Shown: positions 32,040 through 44,100 of the stretch, piece by piece
Layout: the number at the start of each line of letters is the position of its first letter
Numbering within the stretch: the stretch's first letter is position 1
Source of the DNA: Cryptomeria japonica
Lineage: Eukaryota > Streptophyta > Pinopsida > Cupressales > Cupressaceae
Reading direction: 5' to 3'
DNA length: 64,000 nt
Assembly (NCBI RefSeq): GCF_030272615.1
Contig: NC_081414.1
Coordinates: 779,316,119-779,380,118, forward strand
Notes under the pieces: model-generated
What the model was told of the DNA's origin: nothing
Database searches by the model: none
The model's input: the letters and a program-made list of their open reading frames with translations, nothing else
Position numbers and translations under genes: made by a program

Positions 32040-32809
32040 TATTAGAGGGGTAGAAAATCCCAACCTATCCATCAAGTACTCAAACGATTTCTTAGCCAAA
32101 GGTTTAGCAAAAATATCTGCAATCTGCTCTTTAGTGTTAACATAAACTAGTCTAACTTCATTTGCTTCCATCTTTTATTTCAAAAAGTTATACTTGATAG
32201 ATATGTCCTTTGTCTTGGAATGAAATACCAAAATCTTTGATATATCAATAGTAGAAGAGTTATCACACTGAATAACTACCGGTGCATCACAATCCACCTT
32301 TATATCCTTCAACATCTACTTCATCCATAAAACTTGTGTATAGTTAGTAGCAGCAGCAAAATACTCAACTTCAGTAGCAAATAAAAAAGTACATGACTGT
32401 TTCTTTCTGATATATGAAACCAACTTCTTTCCAAGAAAGAAAGCTCCACCAGAAGTACTTTTCCGATCATCAATATCTCCAGCCAATCAACATCTATATA
32501 TGCACATAAAGTAAAGTTATCATCCTTAGGGTATCACAAACTATATTCTGATGTAACTTGCAAGTATCTAAAAATCCTTTTCACCACACGCTCATGATTT
32601 TCTCTAGGATCACTCTGAAATCTTGAAACAATACAAGCATCATTCATTATGTCAAGCCTAGTCTGAGTCAAATAAAGAAGACCTCCAATCATAGATTTGT
32701 ATCTTATAGGATTTATCGGTGCAAAAACATCTTTTCTTGTAAATTTCTTACTTGTAACCATAGGAGTACTTAGCGATTTAGAATCTCCGATACCAAATTT
32801 CTTCAACAA
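32040..32809 (-). pseudogene. Copia-2 RNase H region
   Basis: 32809-32534 is open (91 codons) and reads the RT/RNase H connection: LKKFGIGDSKSLSTPM, PIRYKSMIGGLLYLTQTRLD and RIFRYLQ. Further toward 32040, broken frames carry the RNase H blocks (DDRKSTSGGAFFLGKKLVS-like and HSKTKDISIKY-like) with several stops. Same role as in Copia-1; not functional. Confidence 0.87.
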
Positions 32810-33525
32810 TTAATTAGCATACTTAGTTTGACAGATGAACATACCTTTGTCAGTCTGAGTAATATACAAACCTAAGAAAAATCTCATCTCTCCAATCATA
32901 GACATCTCAAACTCTTTCTCCATATTCTTAAAAAATTCTATACATAACTTATCTTCACCTCCAAAAATAATGTCATCAACAAATACATCAATAATCAGTA
33001 TATCATCATCAATGATTTTATAATATAAATTACTTTCAGCACTACGCTTAGTAAAACCAAGCTTCGAACGATATTTATCCAACATTGCATACCAAGCTCT
33101 AGGTGCTTGTTTCAATCCATATAAAACTTTCCTTAACCTGCAAACCATGTTTGTATCATTTGATAGTGAAAAACTATCCTGGGTTGCTCAATACAAACTT
33201 CCTCATTCAGATCTGCATTCAAAAATGCACATTTAACATCCATTTGATAAACCTTATAGTTTTAATAAGCAACATAGGCAAGAAATAATCTTACAACTTC
33301 AATACTAGCTACAGGTGCAAAAGTCTCTCTATAATCAATTCCTTCCTTCTGAGAATATCCTTTACAAATCAATCTAGCCTTATTTCTTATAACTTGACCA
33401 TCCTCATTTAATATATTCCTAAAAACCCATTTAGTTCCAATAACATTCTTATTTTTAGGACGAAGAACCAAAGTCCATGTGTTATTTTTCTCAATCTGAT
33501 CTAATTCTTCTTCCATAGCTTTCAA
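32810..33525 (-). pseudogene. Copia-2 reverse transcriptase
   Basis: 33525-33262 carries [20 protein letters not shown] and [20 protein letters not shown]. After a frame change, 33148-32810 carries LYGLKQAPRAWYAML and the catalytic FVDDIIFGG, with MSMIGEMRFFLGL after it. The segment between (about 33261-33150), with the DVKCAF-like block, is broken by a stop and the frameshift. Confidence 0.93.
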
Positions 33526-34944
33526 CCAATATTAATCTTTACATGCCTCAATTATTGATACCGGTTCAACTTGTGAAATCAAACATATCTCATTAGTTTC
33601 CATTCTTCTTCTTATAATTGCTCCATTATTCTTATCCCCAATGATTTGATCTTCTAAATGATTCAATCGCACATACCTAGGAGTCCACTAACTCTCTGTT
33701 CCTCTTCTCGGTTCTTCAGTTACTGTAGAATTCTCTGATACTGTCAGAGTAATTTGTTCAACACTTTGTTCCAGTAAAGGTGCTATTAGTTCAAATATAA
33801 TCATTTCCACTATCAGTTCCTTCTCATAAACTTTGATTTGAGTTCTATTCAGCTCATCTACTTTGACATTATTACTCTCCACAATTCTCTGCAATCTTTT
33901 GTTATAACATCTATATGTGTTGCTTTCATTAGAATAACCAAGAAATATGCCTTCATCACATCTAGGATCAAATTTTCCAATGATATCATCTCTTCTGATA
34001 TAACTTTTACTACCAAAAATTATGAAATACTTAACTATAGGTGTATTGCCAAACCATAATTCATAAGGTGTCTTACCGGTTTATCCTGTGATATGTACTC
34101 TATTGAATGTATAAACCATTGTGCTCACTGCTTCTCTCCAATACATATGAGGTAGACTAGATTTCATGATCATTGTTCTAACAACATCCAAGATAGTTAT
34201 GTTCTTGCTTTCCACAACTCCATTCCGTTGAGGTGTCTCGGGAGCTGAAAAATGTCTTCTTATACCATGCTTCTCACAAAAGTTATTAAACTCATCAGAT
34301 GTGAATTCTCCACCATAATCTGACCTCAAACATTTAATCTTCAATCATGTCTCAGTTTCCACTATAGCCTTAAATATTTTAAAATTTTCAAATGCTTCAT
34401 ATTTTTCCTTTAGAAAAGTAACCCACATCATTCTAGAATAATCATCAATGATTAGCATAAAATATCTATCACCTTGAAAACTTTTAACTCTATCAAGGCC
34501 ACACAAATCAGTATGAATAAGATCAAGAACATCATTAGATTTATCTTGTATACTCCTAAAAGAGGTTTTGACCTGTTTACCCATTTGACATTCCTTATAT
34601 ATCAGATTATAGGGCTTCATAATCTTAGGTATATCTCTAACTGCCTTAGTTGAACTGATCTTTACAATGCAATCAGAATTCACATGACACAACCTTTTAT
34701 GCCATAGCCAACTCTCATCAATTTGTGTAATAAAACATGTCTTCTCACCAGAGTAAAAATGAAATATATTACCTTTTGTTTGTGTACCGGTTGCAATATC
34801 CAAACTAGATCTGTTAATGATTTTGCATTTTCCATCCTTGAACTGTAACTGAAATCTCTTATCCACTAATTGTCCTACACTCAAAAGAATATGCCTTAAA
34901 AATTCAGCATAATAAACATTGTTGGTATTGTTCTTACCATCCAA
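33526..34944 (-). pseudogene. Copia-2 integrase and linker
   Basis: 34944-34345 contains the pre-integrase zinc module (ESWLWHKRLCHVNSDCIVKI, CQMGKQ) and the core start LDLIHTDLCGLDRV with MLIIDDYSRMM. 34344-34081 follows in the same frame after one stop, with CLRSDYGGEFTSDEF and TPQRNGVVESKN, so the catalytic Glu is kept, unlike Copia-1. From 33900 to 33526 is the acidic linker before RT. Stops divide the region. Confidence 0.92.
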
Positions 34945-35480
34945 TGATATAGTTCATTTTCCTTTGATCATACATGCTTTGTCATCTCCAAATCTAACCA
35001 GACAGCCATCAAATTCTTGCAAAGATAGAAACTTCCCTTTATCTCCAGTCATATGATGTGAACAACTACTGTCAATTACCCCTTGTCTTCAATTTTAGTA
35101 GCAAGTTCCTTCTCTTTAGGTACATTCTCTTCCAATGCCGAATCATCTTCCTTGATAGCCAGGAACACCCATTCCTTCCCATTGTCGAAACCACTAGCAG
35201 AGTCTTCTACCAGTTCATCATCAACATCAGTAATGCCTTCCTCATCCACTATGTAGCATGATTTATCTATGTTTTTCTTGTACTTATACTTTTTGTACTT
35301 ATACTTGTTCTGATATCCAAGGTTAGGCTTAAATGATTTTCTAAGTCTTTCTTTAAAGCTTAAATTTATTTCAGGACATCTAGATGCAAAATGACCAATC
35401 TTATTACATGCAAAACATTTAAAAGGTGTTTTTCCTTCATACTTACTTCCTACCAGTCCTTTAGGTACTCTTCTAGCAAA
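34945..35480 (-). pseudogene. Copia-2 zinc knuckle and protease region
   Basis: Broken minus-strand translation shows a CCHC knuckle near 35395 (CFACNKIGHFASRC), an Asp/Glu-rich linker, and the sequence around the protease site, where the DSG(C)SHHMTG block is degraded. Stops and a frame change make it non-coding. Confidence 0.8.
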
Positions 35481-35486
35481 TAGTGC

Positions 35487-36266
35487 TTAAAGTTGCTTAA
35501 ACTCATCATCTTCTCTCTTCATATCTTCCACTTCCTTTGCATACAAAGCTTTCCAATATTGCTTACCAGTTGCAGATGTAGATGCACGAAAAGCAGATTT
35601 AGTCTTCCTAGCTCCAAAAGGTCTAAATTCTTCAAGCTCAAAAGCAGATAGTTTCGCAACCAAGGTATCTCTGTTGACAGATGTATTAGCCATTGTTATC
35701 AACTCATTAATAGCAACAGCCTTTATATTGTATGTCAGTGGTAGGGCTCTCATAACTTTAGAAACAATTTCATCTTCGATCAGAGTTCCACCACAACATT
35801 GAATTCCCATAACAATATCATTTACCCTTTCCATGAATGAAGTAATCCTTTCATCTTCTTCCATCTTCATATTTTCATATCTCACCCGATAACCATCAAG
35901 TTTATAAATCTTTACTATAGGGTCACCTTCATTAAGAGTCTCCAACTTATCCCATATAGGCTTTCCAGATTATTTGTCAGTTAATACCATTATTTGCTAA
36001 TCAGAAAGTGCACACAAGAGGGCTTCTCTTTCTCTACAATCATTCTCAAGCTCCTTATCCAGGTTTACTAGAGGAGGATTGGCAGATGCTAGATTATAAG
36101 GTGTGACACCATTCTTTGTGATCTCCCAAATCTCCTTGCCAAGACATCTCAGATGAGTCTCCATCTGAATCTTCCATACTATGTAATTTGTTCCATCAAG
36201 ACTAGGAATATCTCTCCAAAAGATTGCTCCAGATGAATTGGATGAACTTGAATTGTTAGTCGCCAT
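35487..36266 (-). pseudogene. Copia-2 gag
   Basis: The ATG at 36266 starts a serine/asparagine-rich N-terminus, then LDGTNYIVWKIQMETHLRCL, the usual copia gag opening. After a stop at about 35997, 35945-35487 continues in the same frame with YRVRYENMKMEEDERITSF, VSKVMRALPLTYN and FELEEF. Total about 260 codons, normal for the family. Confidence 0.92.
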
Positions 36267-36310
36267 AGGATCTTCCTCAAGTGGTTAAGATTTCTGTAGA
36301 GAGGACCAAA

Positions 36311-36322
36311 TCTCGGATACCA
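36311..36322 (-). other. Primer binding site of Copia-2
   Basis: The minus strand reads TGGTATCCGAGA, an initiator Met tRNA site with one or two mismatches, two bases inside the 5' LTR. Confidence 0.87.
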
Positions 36323-36324
36323 AT

Positions 36325-37551
36325 TGTTAGACAGTTCAAATAACCGGAAGACAGTTGAGACTGAGGGGGGGGGGGGGTGAATCAATTGTCACAGATTACC
36401 GTAATTATTAGAAATTAAAACTTTAATACTACAACCCAAAACATTAATACCAGAATAACATTTAAACCAATTAAGCATAAACAATAATCACAGAATAAAT
36501 ACCATGCACATGACACCAAGATTTATACGTGGAAACCCGATACAGGGAAAAACCACGATGGGAAGCCTACCCACAATCAGATAATACTTCTTCAATAAGT
36601 ATGTGAATTACAATTGAGGGGCCTGCACTTGTAGGAAGGCCAATAGCCTAGAGCGCACTTCTCATCACAAAAGAAGTCTCACTGACTACATAGAATCTAG
36701 ACTACAATCTGGAGTAGTGTTGAATTGCAAAAGATAGCATCTTCTATGCCTGAGTACAATTCTGGTTAAGCTCAATACCAGAGGACTAAATCCTCTTACA
36801 TAAACCCAATTTGATCTCCAATGATCAACCAAATCCTTTTCCTGAATGATATTACATTCTTCACACATTACATATCCATTTCCCTTGATCTCTACCATAT
36901 ATTATGATCTACAATGAGATCTTACATCTATATATACAAACCCTCGACCATAAACAATCAGGTAGGCCACCAGACAATAAACCAATTACATAATTCCAAT
37001 ACATGTCAGCCTTAGACCAAACAAATAATAGCCAAGACATAAGACATCCTGGAAACACATCGCGAGGTCCAATCCATATGTTACATTAAAGCAGGTTCAT
37101 AACCTAGATCAATCGGGACTCAGTATAGGTCCACATGCTACAACAATGATCTCCATTTGCCAAGTCTCGAACATGATCATGAACAACATCCTGAAACTCC
37201 ACCAAATGCTGCACCAACACCACTTATGCAATTCATCAAAGATCTTCATCAAAAGATCTGTCGGTGAAACCCTCGTCGGAACCAGAAGCTAAGCTTCTAA
37301 GAAAACAAGATAGTATCCGATCACCAGACAAAAAACAACTTACTGAATATGAACATGAGTATCATGAATAAGCCAATTCCATAACCAAACTATACTAGAG
37401 CCTACCGGATTATGCCGGATCCAAACCAAGCCAAAAACCACTCAACCTATTTGGACCAGAAGGGTGTTGGTAAAACATCCAAATAACTAGTGTTGGCATT
37501 AATGACAAAACATCAATGCAACACATAATCAATTGCTCCAAATGGCCAATA
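36325..37551 (-). repeat. 5' LTR of Copia-2
   Basis: 1,227 bp. The plus strand starts TGTTAGACAG and ends GGCCAATA (CCAACA in the other copy). It carries a G tract at about 36364-36376, longer than in its partner LTR, where it is about seven bases. TTTATACGTGGAAACCC recurs near 36520. Confidence 0.94.
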
Positions 37552-37556
37552 ATCCC

Positions 37557-39185
37557 ATGGCAGGAGTTTTTGGATTTAGGCTATGCTCTGTTACCATCAG
37601 TATTAGCAAGTTTTATTGGTGGGTTCCTGTGTCCTGACCGTAGGTCAAAGGGATTAGACATTGGATGGGGATTGGTGCTAGAAGACATGGTGACACAGGG
37701 ACGCAGGTTTGCATGGGGGTCCTATATGTTGGCCCATCTATACAAAGAACTTCACCAGGTAGTATATCTGGGATATACTAGTTTATCAGCTAGGGTGACA
37801 TTGTTACAGGTGTGGGCTTGGGAGCATATACTCGTATCCAGACCGCTTGTAGATAGGGATAGGCCACTTGGTTGAGCTTATGTTTTTGGGTACACAAGTG
37901 TAGTTATCCAGCGTAAGTTGGAAAAACTAGAGCATTAGTGGAGGGCACTAGTTGATATTGATACAGTCATCTAGAGACTGTATATGGATTTTGAGGTGTG
38001 GGCAAAGGATGAGCTAGAGATGTCCTATGTATATATGTTGAGGTACTTGATTGGGTGGATGCTATTTATTATTGAGTGATTATTGCACAACTACGTTCAT
38101 TAGTAGTATGGTAGAAAATAGGGGATGCCATAGGGAGCCTATTTGTATGCTCATCAGAGACAAGATGTGTTAGAGTGGGGACCTACCCTAGATAGCAGAG
38201 CTTCTATAGATGAGTACATGTCGCTAGCATGATAGATCTAGGATTATGGGGTTGGGGTTATGGATGTTGGGATGACAGAGGAGTTCTCCACCTTCTTCAT
38301 GGCACATGCAATGGCACATATATCTGATCTGATAGAGTTGTTGCCTACCTTTGATGGTGATGAGGAGGATCAGCCACAAAGGTGAGGGGGAGAGAGACAG
38401 AGAGAGGAGGATGAGGGAGAGGAGGTAGGAGAGGGAGGTGGAGGCTGTGGTGGAGGAGGAGGTAGAGGAGATGGAGGAGGGAGAGGAGGAGATAGAGGGG
38501 GGGAGGTGGAGATAGAGGGAGAGGGGGTGGAGATAGATGTGGAGATGGAGGTAGAGGGGGTGGAGATAGAGGAGGAGATCTCATTCTTGGTGTTGGCAGG
38601 GTTGGTAGGGTAGGTGTGGTGCTAGCTGCGATGGGCGAGATAGAGGATGATAGGCGACCTGCCTAGAGGAGGAGATCTGATGTTCTACCTCTACTAGCAC
38701 CTTGGACAGGGACATGTGTGGGCGGCACATGACACAAGTACCCATTCAGATTAGGGTACCCACCCATTGATAGGATTCTTAGATCAGAGTGCTACAAGTC
38801 TCGATGCAACAGCTGCAGGCACAGGTCTTAGTGCAGCAGCGACATATTACGCAGGTTATTGCTGAGAAGGATATAGAGATCAAGTGTTGGGGCCGTGCAG
38901 AGGCCCTTGATGATAGGCTAGAGAGAGCCACGGTTGGTGCCCCTATTTAGGACACACTGAGAGAGATATAGTACTTGGCCAAGGAGTTTGAGTATTATAG
39001 GTGCTTATACGATGAGGTGGTCCCTCGAGATCACATAGCTCCTAGCTATGCTACAGTGGCATCCAGTCGATATGGTTGTAGTCATACGAGGATAGAGAGC
39101 AGAGGTGTTATGGGGCCTATCTGACATGATGCACCTAGTGGATATCCAAGAGTTGGAACATCTACTGTCAAACCGTTTGCCTGAG
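37557..39185 (+). pseudogene. Antisense plant mobile domain (PMD) gene, 3' part
   Basis: The frame picks up exactly where 30432 left off. An open run to 37873 reads WQEFLDLGYALLPSVLASFI, RRFAWGSYMLAHLYKEL and LLQVWAWEHILVSRP, the centre of the PMD fold. Later stops interrupt MDFEVWAKDELEMSYVYM and similar blocks. From 38385 to 38580 the strand is very purine-rich (Gly/Glu/Arg codons). From 38800 to 39010 a coiled coil reads QVIAEKDIEIKCWGRAEALD, as in C-terminal tails of other PMD proteins. The gene ends before the microsatellite at 39285. Confidence 0.85.
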
Positions 39186-39284
39186 GAGATATTCATACCT
39201 TAGAGACTTATCTCTGTTGTTATTTATTGTTCTTGTTTTATTTTGACGGGCATGATATCCCTTGTACATTTTGACTATTTTAAG

Positions 39285-39316
<32 letters not shown>

Positions 39317-39394
39317 GTGTGTGTGTGTATATATATATGTATATATATATATATGTGTGTGTATATATATGTATATATATATACATATATATAG
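39285..39394. repeat. (TA)n/(TG)n microsatellite
   Basis: About 110 bp of TA repeats with two GTGTGTG interruptions. It lies just past the PMD gene. Confidence 0.93.
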
Positions 39395-39638
39395 CACTGA
39401 TTTCTCCAATCCACATGTGATGTCCTTATTGATGATGATTTATTTATGATGTGCATTATGTTTTGAGATGATGATACTATGATGGTGATTAGATGCTTAA
39501 ATAATAATGATGCTCTTGATCTTTTAATTTTGATTATTATGTGAATGTATGACTCATGATGAGATAAGTAATAATGTGATGATGTATTGTTGTGATTACC
39601 TTGATATGAGATGTAATGTTATCTGAATGTTATGATTT

Positions 39639-39951
39639 GTGAGATGTATCTTGAAAATGAGATGTATGATAATGATAATGATGTGAGATGTATCTTGAAA
39701 ATAAGATGTATGATAATGATAATGATGTGAGATGTTTCTTGAAAATAAGATGTATGATAATGATAATGATGTGAGACTAATACAAGATTAAAATGATATG
39801 CAACCTAATGCAAGATTAAAATGATATGCAACCTAATTAAAGTTTAAGATGATATGCAAATAAATGCAAGTTTAAGATGAGATGTAACTAAATGCAAGTT
39901 TAAGATGATATGCAACTAAATGCAATTGTTAAGAATGATATACAACTAAAT
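39639..39951. repeat. Two adjacent tandem arrays, units 44 bp and about 28 bp
   Basis: Three near-identical 44-bp units start at 39639, 39683 and 39727 (GTGAGATGTATCTTGAAAAT...), with a truncated fourth at 39771. From about 39780 to 39951 a second unit of about 28 bp (core AAGATGATATGCAACTAAAT) repeats about six times. Nothing is encoded. Such short arrays are common between pol and the 3' LTR of Tat elements. Confidence 0.92.
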
Positions 39952-40931
39952 GATCATTGTAATCTTGTTGTTGTCATTCCCATTTAGTCACTTGTTTGTG
40001 CTATTTTTGTCATCATTAAGCTTTTGATATGTTGAAAATTTAATACAAACATCATGTTATAATTGAACCATAATTACTTGAGTAAAACTTACATATTTTT
40101 TTATATTGCAAGATGGCACAAGCTTCGAGATATAATTGAACCAAGATGACCTGAGTGTTGCTTGCATAAAACAAACGAGAGTTAACCATTTTTATGTGCA
40201 AAGTGGAAAATGTCTTCAATGATATGTTTCCAATCATGTCTTGAGACAAATTTGCACCATACAAATGATCACCTCAAAGACAAAAAACCAAAGAAAATAT
40301 TAGATTCCTTCATTGCTTCTCTAGCTCATTGCATCCTCAAGTAGCTCAGGAGATCTAATGATTCAGAAATCAAGATACAAATAAGAAAAACATCATGCTA
40401 AATGTAAAAAAATCATAATTTAGAAAAATAATCCATCGTGTGTGTTGAAGTTGCAGTCAGATAATAATCCTGTTTTCTAGCTCGATGAGCAGTTTTGGCA
40501 ATGGTTCTCTAGTACGTTGTGATCCTTGTTTGTTGTCTGAATACTAAAGTGAGATGCATGTTTCCCCTAGTTATGGATATTCGTTGATGTGGAAATATAC
40601 ATTTATCACCAATCCATTGTGGGATATGATACAAATAATTGTTTTAGATGATCAAGTACAGTGACTATGCTAAGTATGTTTGGGATAATGCTGCGTGTAT
40701 AAGTGTTCAGCAATGGCTATCAGCTGAGACTAGATGGATCAAAGATATGAGTACTAATAGATAGAGGAGTTGTTCTCTTATAAATAGAGCCTATATCTAG
40801 GTTTTCACTACTTGTTTTTATTATACTTTTTGATTTGTTTTTGATTTTTTTTTGTATTTTTTTATTTTTTTAATATTTTTCTAATTTTTTGATTTTTTTT
40901 TGCTTTTTGCTTGATCCATGCATTGGACGAC
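39952..40931. other. Tat-1 region between pol and the antisense gene
   Basis: No gene is visible. A run of T-rich blocks at about 40815-40905 would be A-rich on the Tat-1 strand. The stretch holds the 3' ends of two converging transcription units, pol from the right and PMD from the left. Confidence 0.55.
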
Positions 40932-42325
40932 TCATGTGTAGAACTTATTCAGATGGATCCTATTGGTTGGTTCATCGAGCACGCCCCCCTCTGAAGTTGA
41001 CAACTTATTTGCTCCCGAACCATAGGTCGATATGATGACAAAGGGTCCCAACCAGTTAGGTTCAAACTTCCCCTTCTTTTCTTGATCTTGCTGATTTCTA
41101 GAATTTTCCTTTAGGATGAGATCATTGACTTTGAAGGCCCTTGGGATGAATTTTTTATTATAGCTTCTGCACATTCATTGTTGATATGCCTTGAGATGGT
41201 CATAGGCATGTTGTCATTTTCATCAAGAAGCTCTAGTTCATGCAACCTGTTTACTCGATATTCCTCATCTGGTATGAGGCTCTTCAAAGATACTCGAAGA
41301 GATGGGATTTTGACCTTAAGAGGTAGAATTGCTTCTGAACTATACACCAATGAATATGGCATAGCCCCCGTAGGTGTCCGAATACTCGTCCTGTAGGACC
41401 AAAGTGCCAGATTGAGTTGTACATGCCAATCCTTACTAGCATCATTTACTGTTTTCTTGAGGATTTTCAGGATTGTTTTGTTTGATGCTTCCACTTGGCC
41501 ATTTCCCTATGGGTAATATGGTGTGGAGAAGCGATGTTTGATTTTGAATCATTTGCATAGGTCTTACACATCTTAATTCTTGAAAGGATGTCTGTTATTT
41601 GTGATGATGGAACTGGGAATACCATATATGCAAATGAGATAATTGAGGATGAATGATTAGATCTGTTTTCCAGTAAGAGTGGTCATCGGGACTACTTCAA
41701 TCCACTTGGTAAAATACTTCATGGTGGTGATAATGAACTTATGCCCATTTGAAGAGGAAGGATGAATTTTCTCTACTAGATTAAGTCCCCGTTGACAAAA
41801 AGACCAAGATGTGGTGAATGGTTGTAGCTCCTATGGTGGTGCATGGATAAGGTTGCCATGAATTTGATATTTAGGATATTTCTTAGCAAATTGATAGGCC
41901 TCTCTTTCCATTTTCGACCAGTAATATCCCATTCTCATAAGTTTCTTGGCGAGAGTAGGACCACTTGAATGTGTACCACATATACCTTTGTGAAGCTCAT
42001 GTAAGGCAGAGTCAGATTTGTTATGATTGAGGCATCGAAGAAGAGTACCATCTAGACCTTGGCGGTAAAGTGTGTCAGTGGTTAAGGTATAATGGATGGC
42101 TTGTCGGATGAAGCTATGTTTTTTGTTGCAAGATAGGTCAGGAGGGAGAGTATTGTTTTTGAGATAATCATAGATCTTCTCGTATAGAGGTGAATCCAAA
42201 CCGATTAGGGCATTGATAACTTGGGATGCAGAATTGTCATAGGTTGGGGAAAACAGTTTCTCTACCAGGAACTCGTAATGACTTTGTTTATCTGGAATTT
42301 GCAATAGTGAAGGGATAGTGTCCAT
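40932..42325 (-). pseudogene. Tat-1 integrase
   Basis: 42325-41831 (164 codons) holds the HHCC module, with LHELHKGICGTHSSGPTLAK and then KKYPKYQIHG. The normal CPKCQ has lost both cysteines to tyrosine (TGT/TGC to TAT). A broken core follows. 41494-41111 resumes at EASNKTILKILKK with the catalytic Glu kept, RTSIRTPTGAMPYSLVY and the C-terminal part; 41174-40932 ends it (NWLGPFVIISTYGSG). The core between 41830 and 41500 has several stops. Confidence 0.92.
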
Positions 42326-42358
42326 TGCATCAACAACTCTATTGTCTAATCTTGGGAT

Positions 42359-42837
42359 TTACTCAAAGGTGATGTGCATAAAGTATTGTTTGAAATCATC
42401 TACTATTCTCTTGTAAGGCATTATCTTATCATCCTTTGTCTGATAGTCATCCTTGATCTGGTTGATAACTAATTCAGAATCCCCATAGACTCTCAATTTT
42501 GTGGTTCTCCATTCCATAGCCATTTTGATTCCTATTACCAGGGCTTCATATTTAGCAATGTTGTTGGTGCATGGAAACATTAGTCTATAAGGTCTTGGAA
42601 ATGTGTGCCCTCTGGAGTGATGAACGGTATGCCGACACCCGATCCATGTTGTGTATAGGATCCATCAAAGTAGAGGGTCCATTGCTTAGGTGTGACAGTG
42701 AGTACATCCATGTCTAGAAATTCCACCTGCAATGGTTGTTGGTCTGGTAATGATGCTTCTACTAGTTGATCTACAATTACCTGTCCTTTGATAGCCCAAC
42801 GTTCTATGTACTGGATATCAAACTCACTCAGAATCAT
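42359..42837 (-). pseudogene. Tat-1 second (archaeal-type) RNase H
   Basis: Two overlapping-frame pieces. 42837-42580 contains WTLYFDGSYTQHGSGVGIPF with the first catalytic Asp. 42580-42359 contains NNIAKYEALVIGIKMAMEWR and KLRVYGDSELVINQ, with Glu and Asp of the RNase H site. One frameshift separates them near 42580. This extra RNase H after the connection domain is diagnostic of the Tat branch of plant Ty3/gypsy. Confidence 0.92.
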
Positions 42838-42939
42838 GACCCATTTGGCTAGTCATCCTGTGAGAGCTGCCTTGTTGAGTAGATACTTGAGAGGATCAAT
42901 TTTTTCTACCAGCTTGATTGTGTGGGATAATATATAGTG

Positions 42940-43296
42940 GCAGAACTTTTAAGAAGAAAACACCACTGCCAAGCAAGCCTTCTTAATGAATGTATAATTG
43001 AGTTCATATCCGTTCAAAGTTCTGTTGATATAATAGATAGCCCTTTCTTTGACTATTGGATCTTCTTGTGCTAGCAGTGCCCCCAATGATACTTCTGGTG
43101 TTGATACATAGAGAATGAGTGGCTTACCTACTATCGGAGGTACCAAAACTGGTAGATTCATTAGATATTGTTTGAGCTGGTGAAATGATTCCACACACTT
43201 GTCTTCCCATCTAAAAGGTATATTCTTATGAAGTAGATGATTGAATGGGAGACATTTATCTGCCAGCTGACCGATGAATCGTCTGATGGATTGCAA
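42940..43296 (-). pseudogene. Tat-1 first RNase H
   Basis: A 115-codon open piece: IRRFIGQLADKCLPFNHLLH, FRWEDKCVESFHQLKQYL, then LILYVSTPEVSLGALLAQED and ERAIYYINRTLNGYELNY. In this family the retroviral-type RNase H is degenerate, so the missing first Asp (LYVSTPEVS) is typical. It sits between RT and the archaeal-type copy. Confidence 0.92.
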
Positions 43297-43299
43297 TCA

Positions 43300-44100
43300 T
43301 CCCTACAAAGATCTGAGTTGGCTAATGTTTTTGGGAGGTGGCATTTCCATGATAGCTTGTACCTTTTCTAGATTTACTTTGATGCCCTTTTTTGATACAA
43401 TGTAGCCTAACAGTTTGTTGGATGTAACCTGAAGACACACTTCTTAGAGTTTAGTCTGACCTTGAATTGCTCCAATCATTGAAAGATTTTATCTAATATG
43501 CCCAGGTGTTCTGCTCGGGTGAATACTTTAGCCAACAAATCATCCACATAGTCCTCCATGAAGATATACATCATATCGTGGAACATTGTTGTCATGGCTC
43601 TTTGATAAGTTGCACCAACATTTTTCAAGCCGAAAGGCATGACGTTCCAACAATACGTTCCCATGGATAGATGAACGTCAGTTTTATCTTGATCCTTTGG
43701 GGCTATCCTGATTTGATTATAGCCAGAGAAGTCATCCATTAATGATATCATTATGTGGCCCATTGTTAGATCCATAATAATGTCAACTCTTGGAAAAGGA
43801 AATTCATCCTTTGAACATGCTTTGTTGACATCTCTAAAATTTGTGCATATTCTAATGCTTTTGTCAGGTTTTGAAACTGATACAATGTTTGAGATCCATT
43901 CAGCATAGTCTATAGGTCGGATGAATCCGACATCTAATAACTTCTTTAGTTCGGCTTTGACCAATAACACCACTTGTGGATTCATCTTTCTTAATTTTTG
44001 CCTGACTAGCTTAACTCCAGGAGCAATGGATAAGTGATGCATGATTAGATTCAAATCTATTCCTAGTATGTTAGCATAATATCAAGCAAAATTGATTTTC
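43300..44100 (-). pseudogene. Tat-1 reverse transcriptase
   Basis: 44054-43476 (192 codons) has the Tat RT pattern: KLRKMNPQVVLLVKAELKKL, SVSKPDKSIRICTNFRDVNK, DDFSGYNQI, MPFGLKNVGATYQRAMTTMF and the catalytic box DYVDDLLAK. The rest, to 43300, has the thumb and connection in a broken frame (KCVFRLHPTNCW-like). Catalytic aspartates are present, but frameshifts before RNase H break the polyprotein. Confidence 0.94.

Larger units (their letters stand above)
30433..37551 (-). mobile_element. Ty1/copia retrotransposon Copia-2, nested in the PMD gene
   Basis: LTRs at 30433-31625 and 36325-37551 enclose a minus-strand copia polyprotein. The target duplication ATCCC is exact at 30428-30432 and 37552-37556. 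The LTRs are roughly 90% identical in the part compared, so it is older than Copia-1. The reading frame changes at least twice (gag, integrase and RT lie in three frames) and many stops are present. Bases 31638-32030 are 3' untranslated sequence without a gene. Confidence 0.96.

Noticed and set aside
36364-36376. Poly-G tract as a G-quadruplex
   Set aside because: Only one G run is present locally; intramolecular quadruplexes need several runs.
38345-38584. Proline/leucine-rich 79-codon frame on the minus strand
   Set aside because: Antisense of the purine-rich low-complexity segment of the PMD gene.
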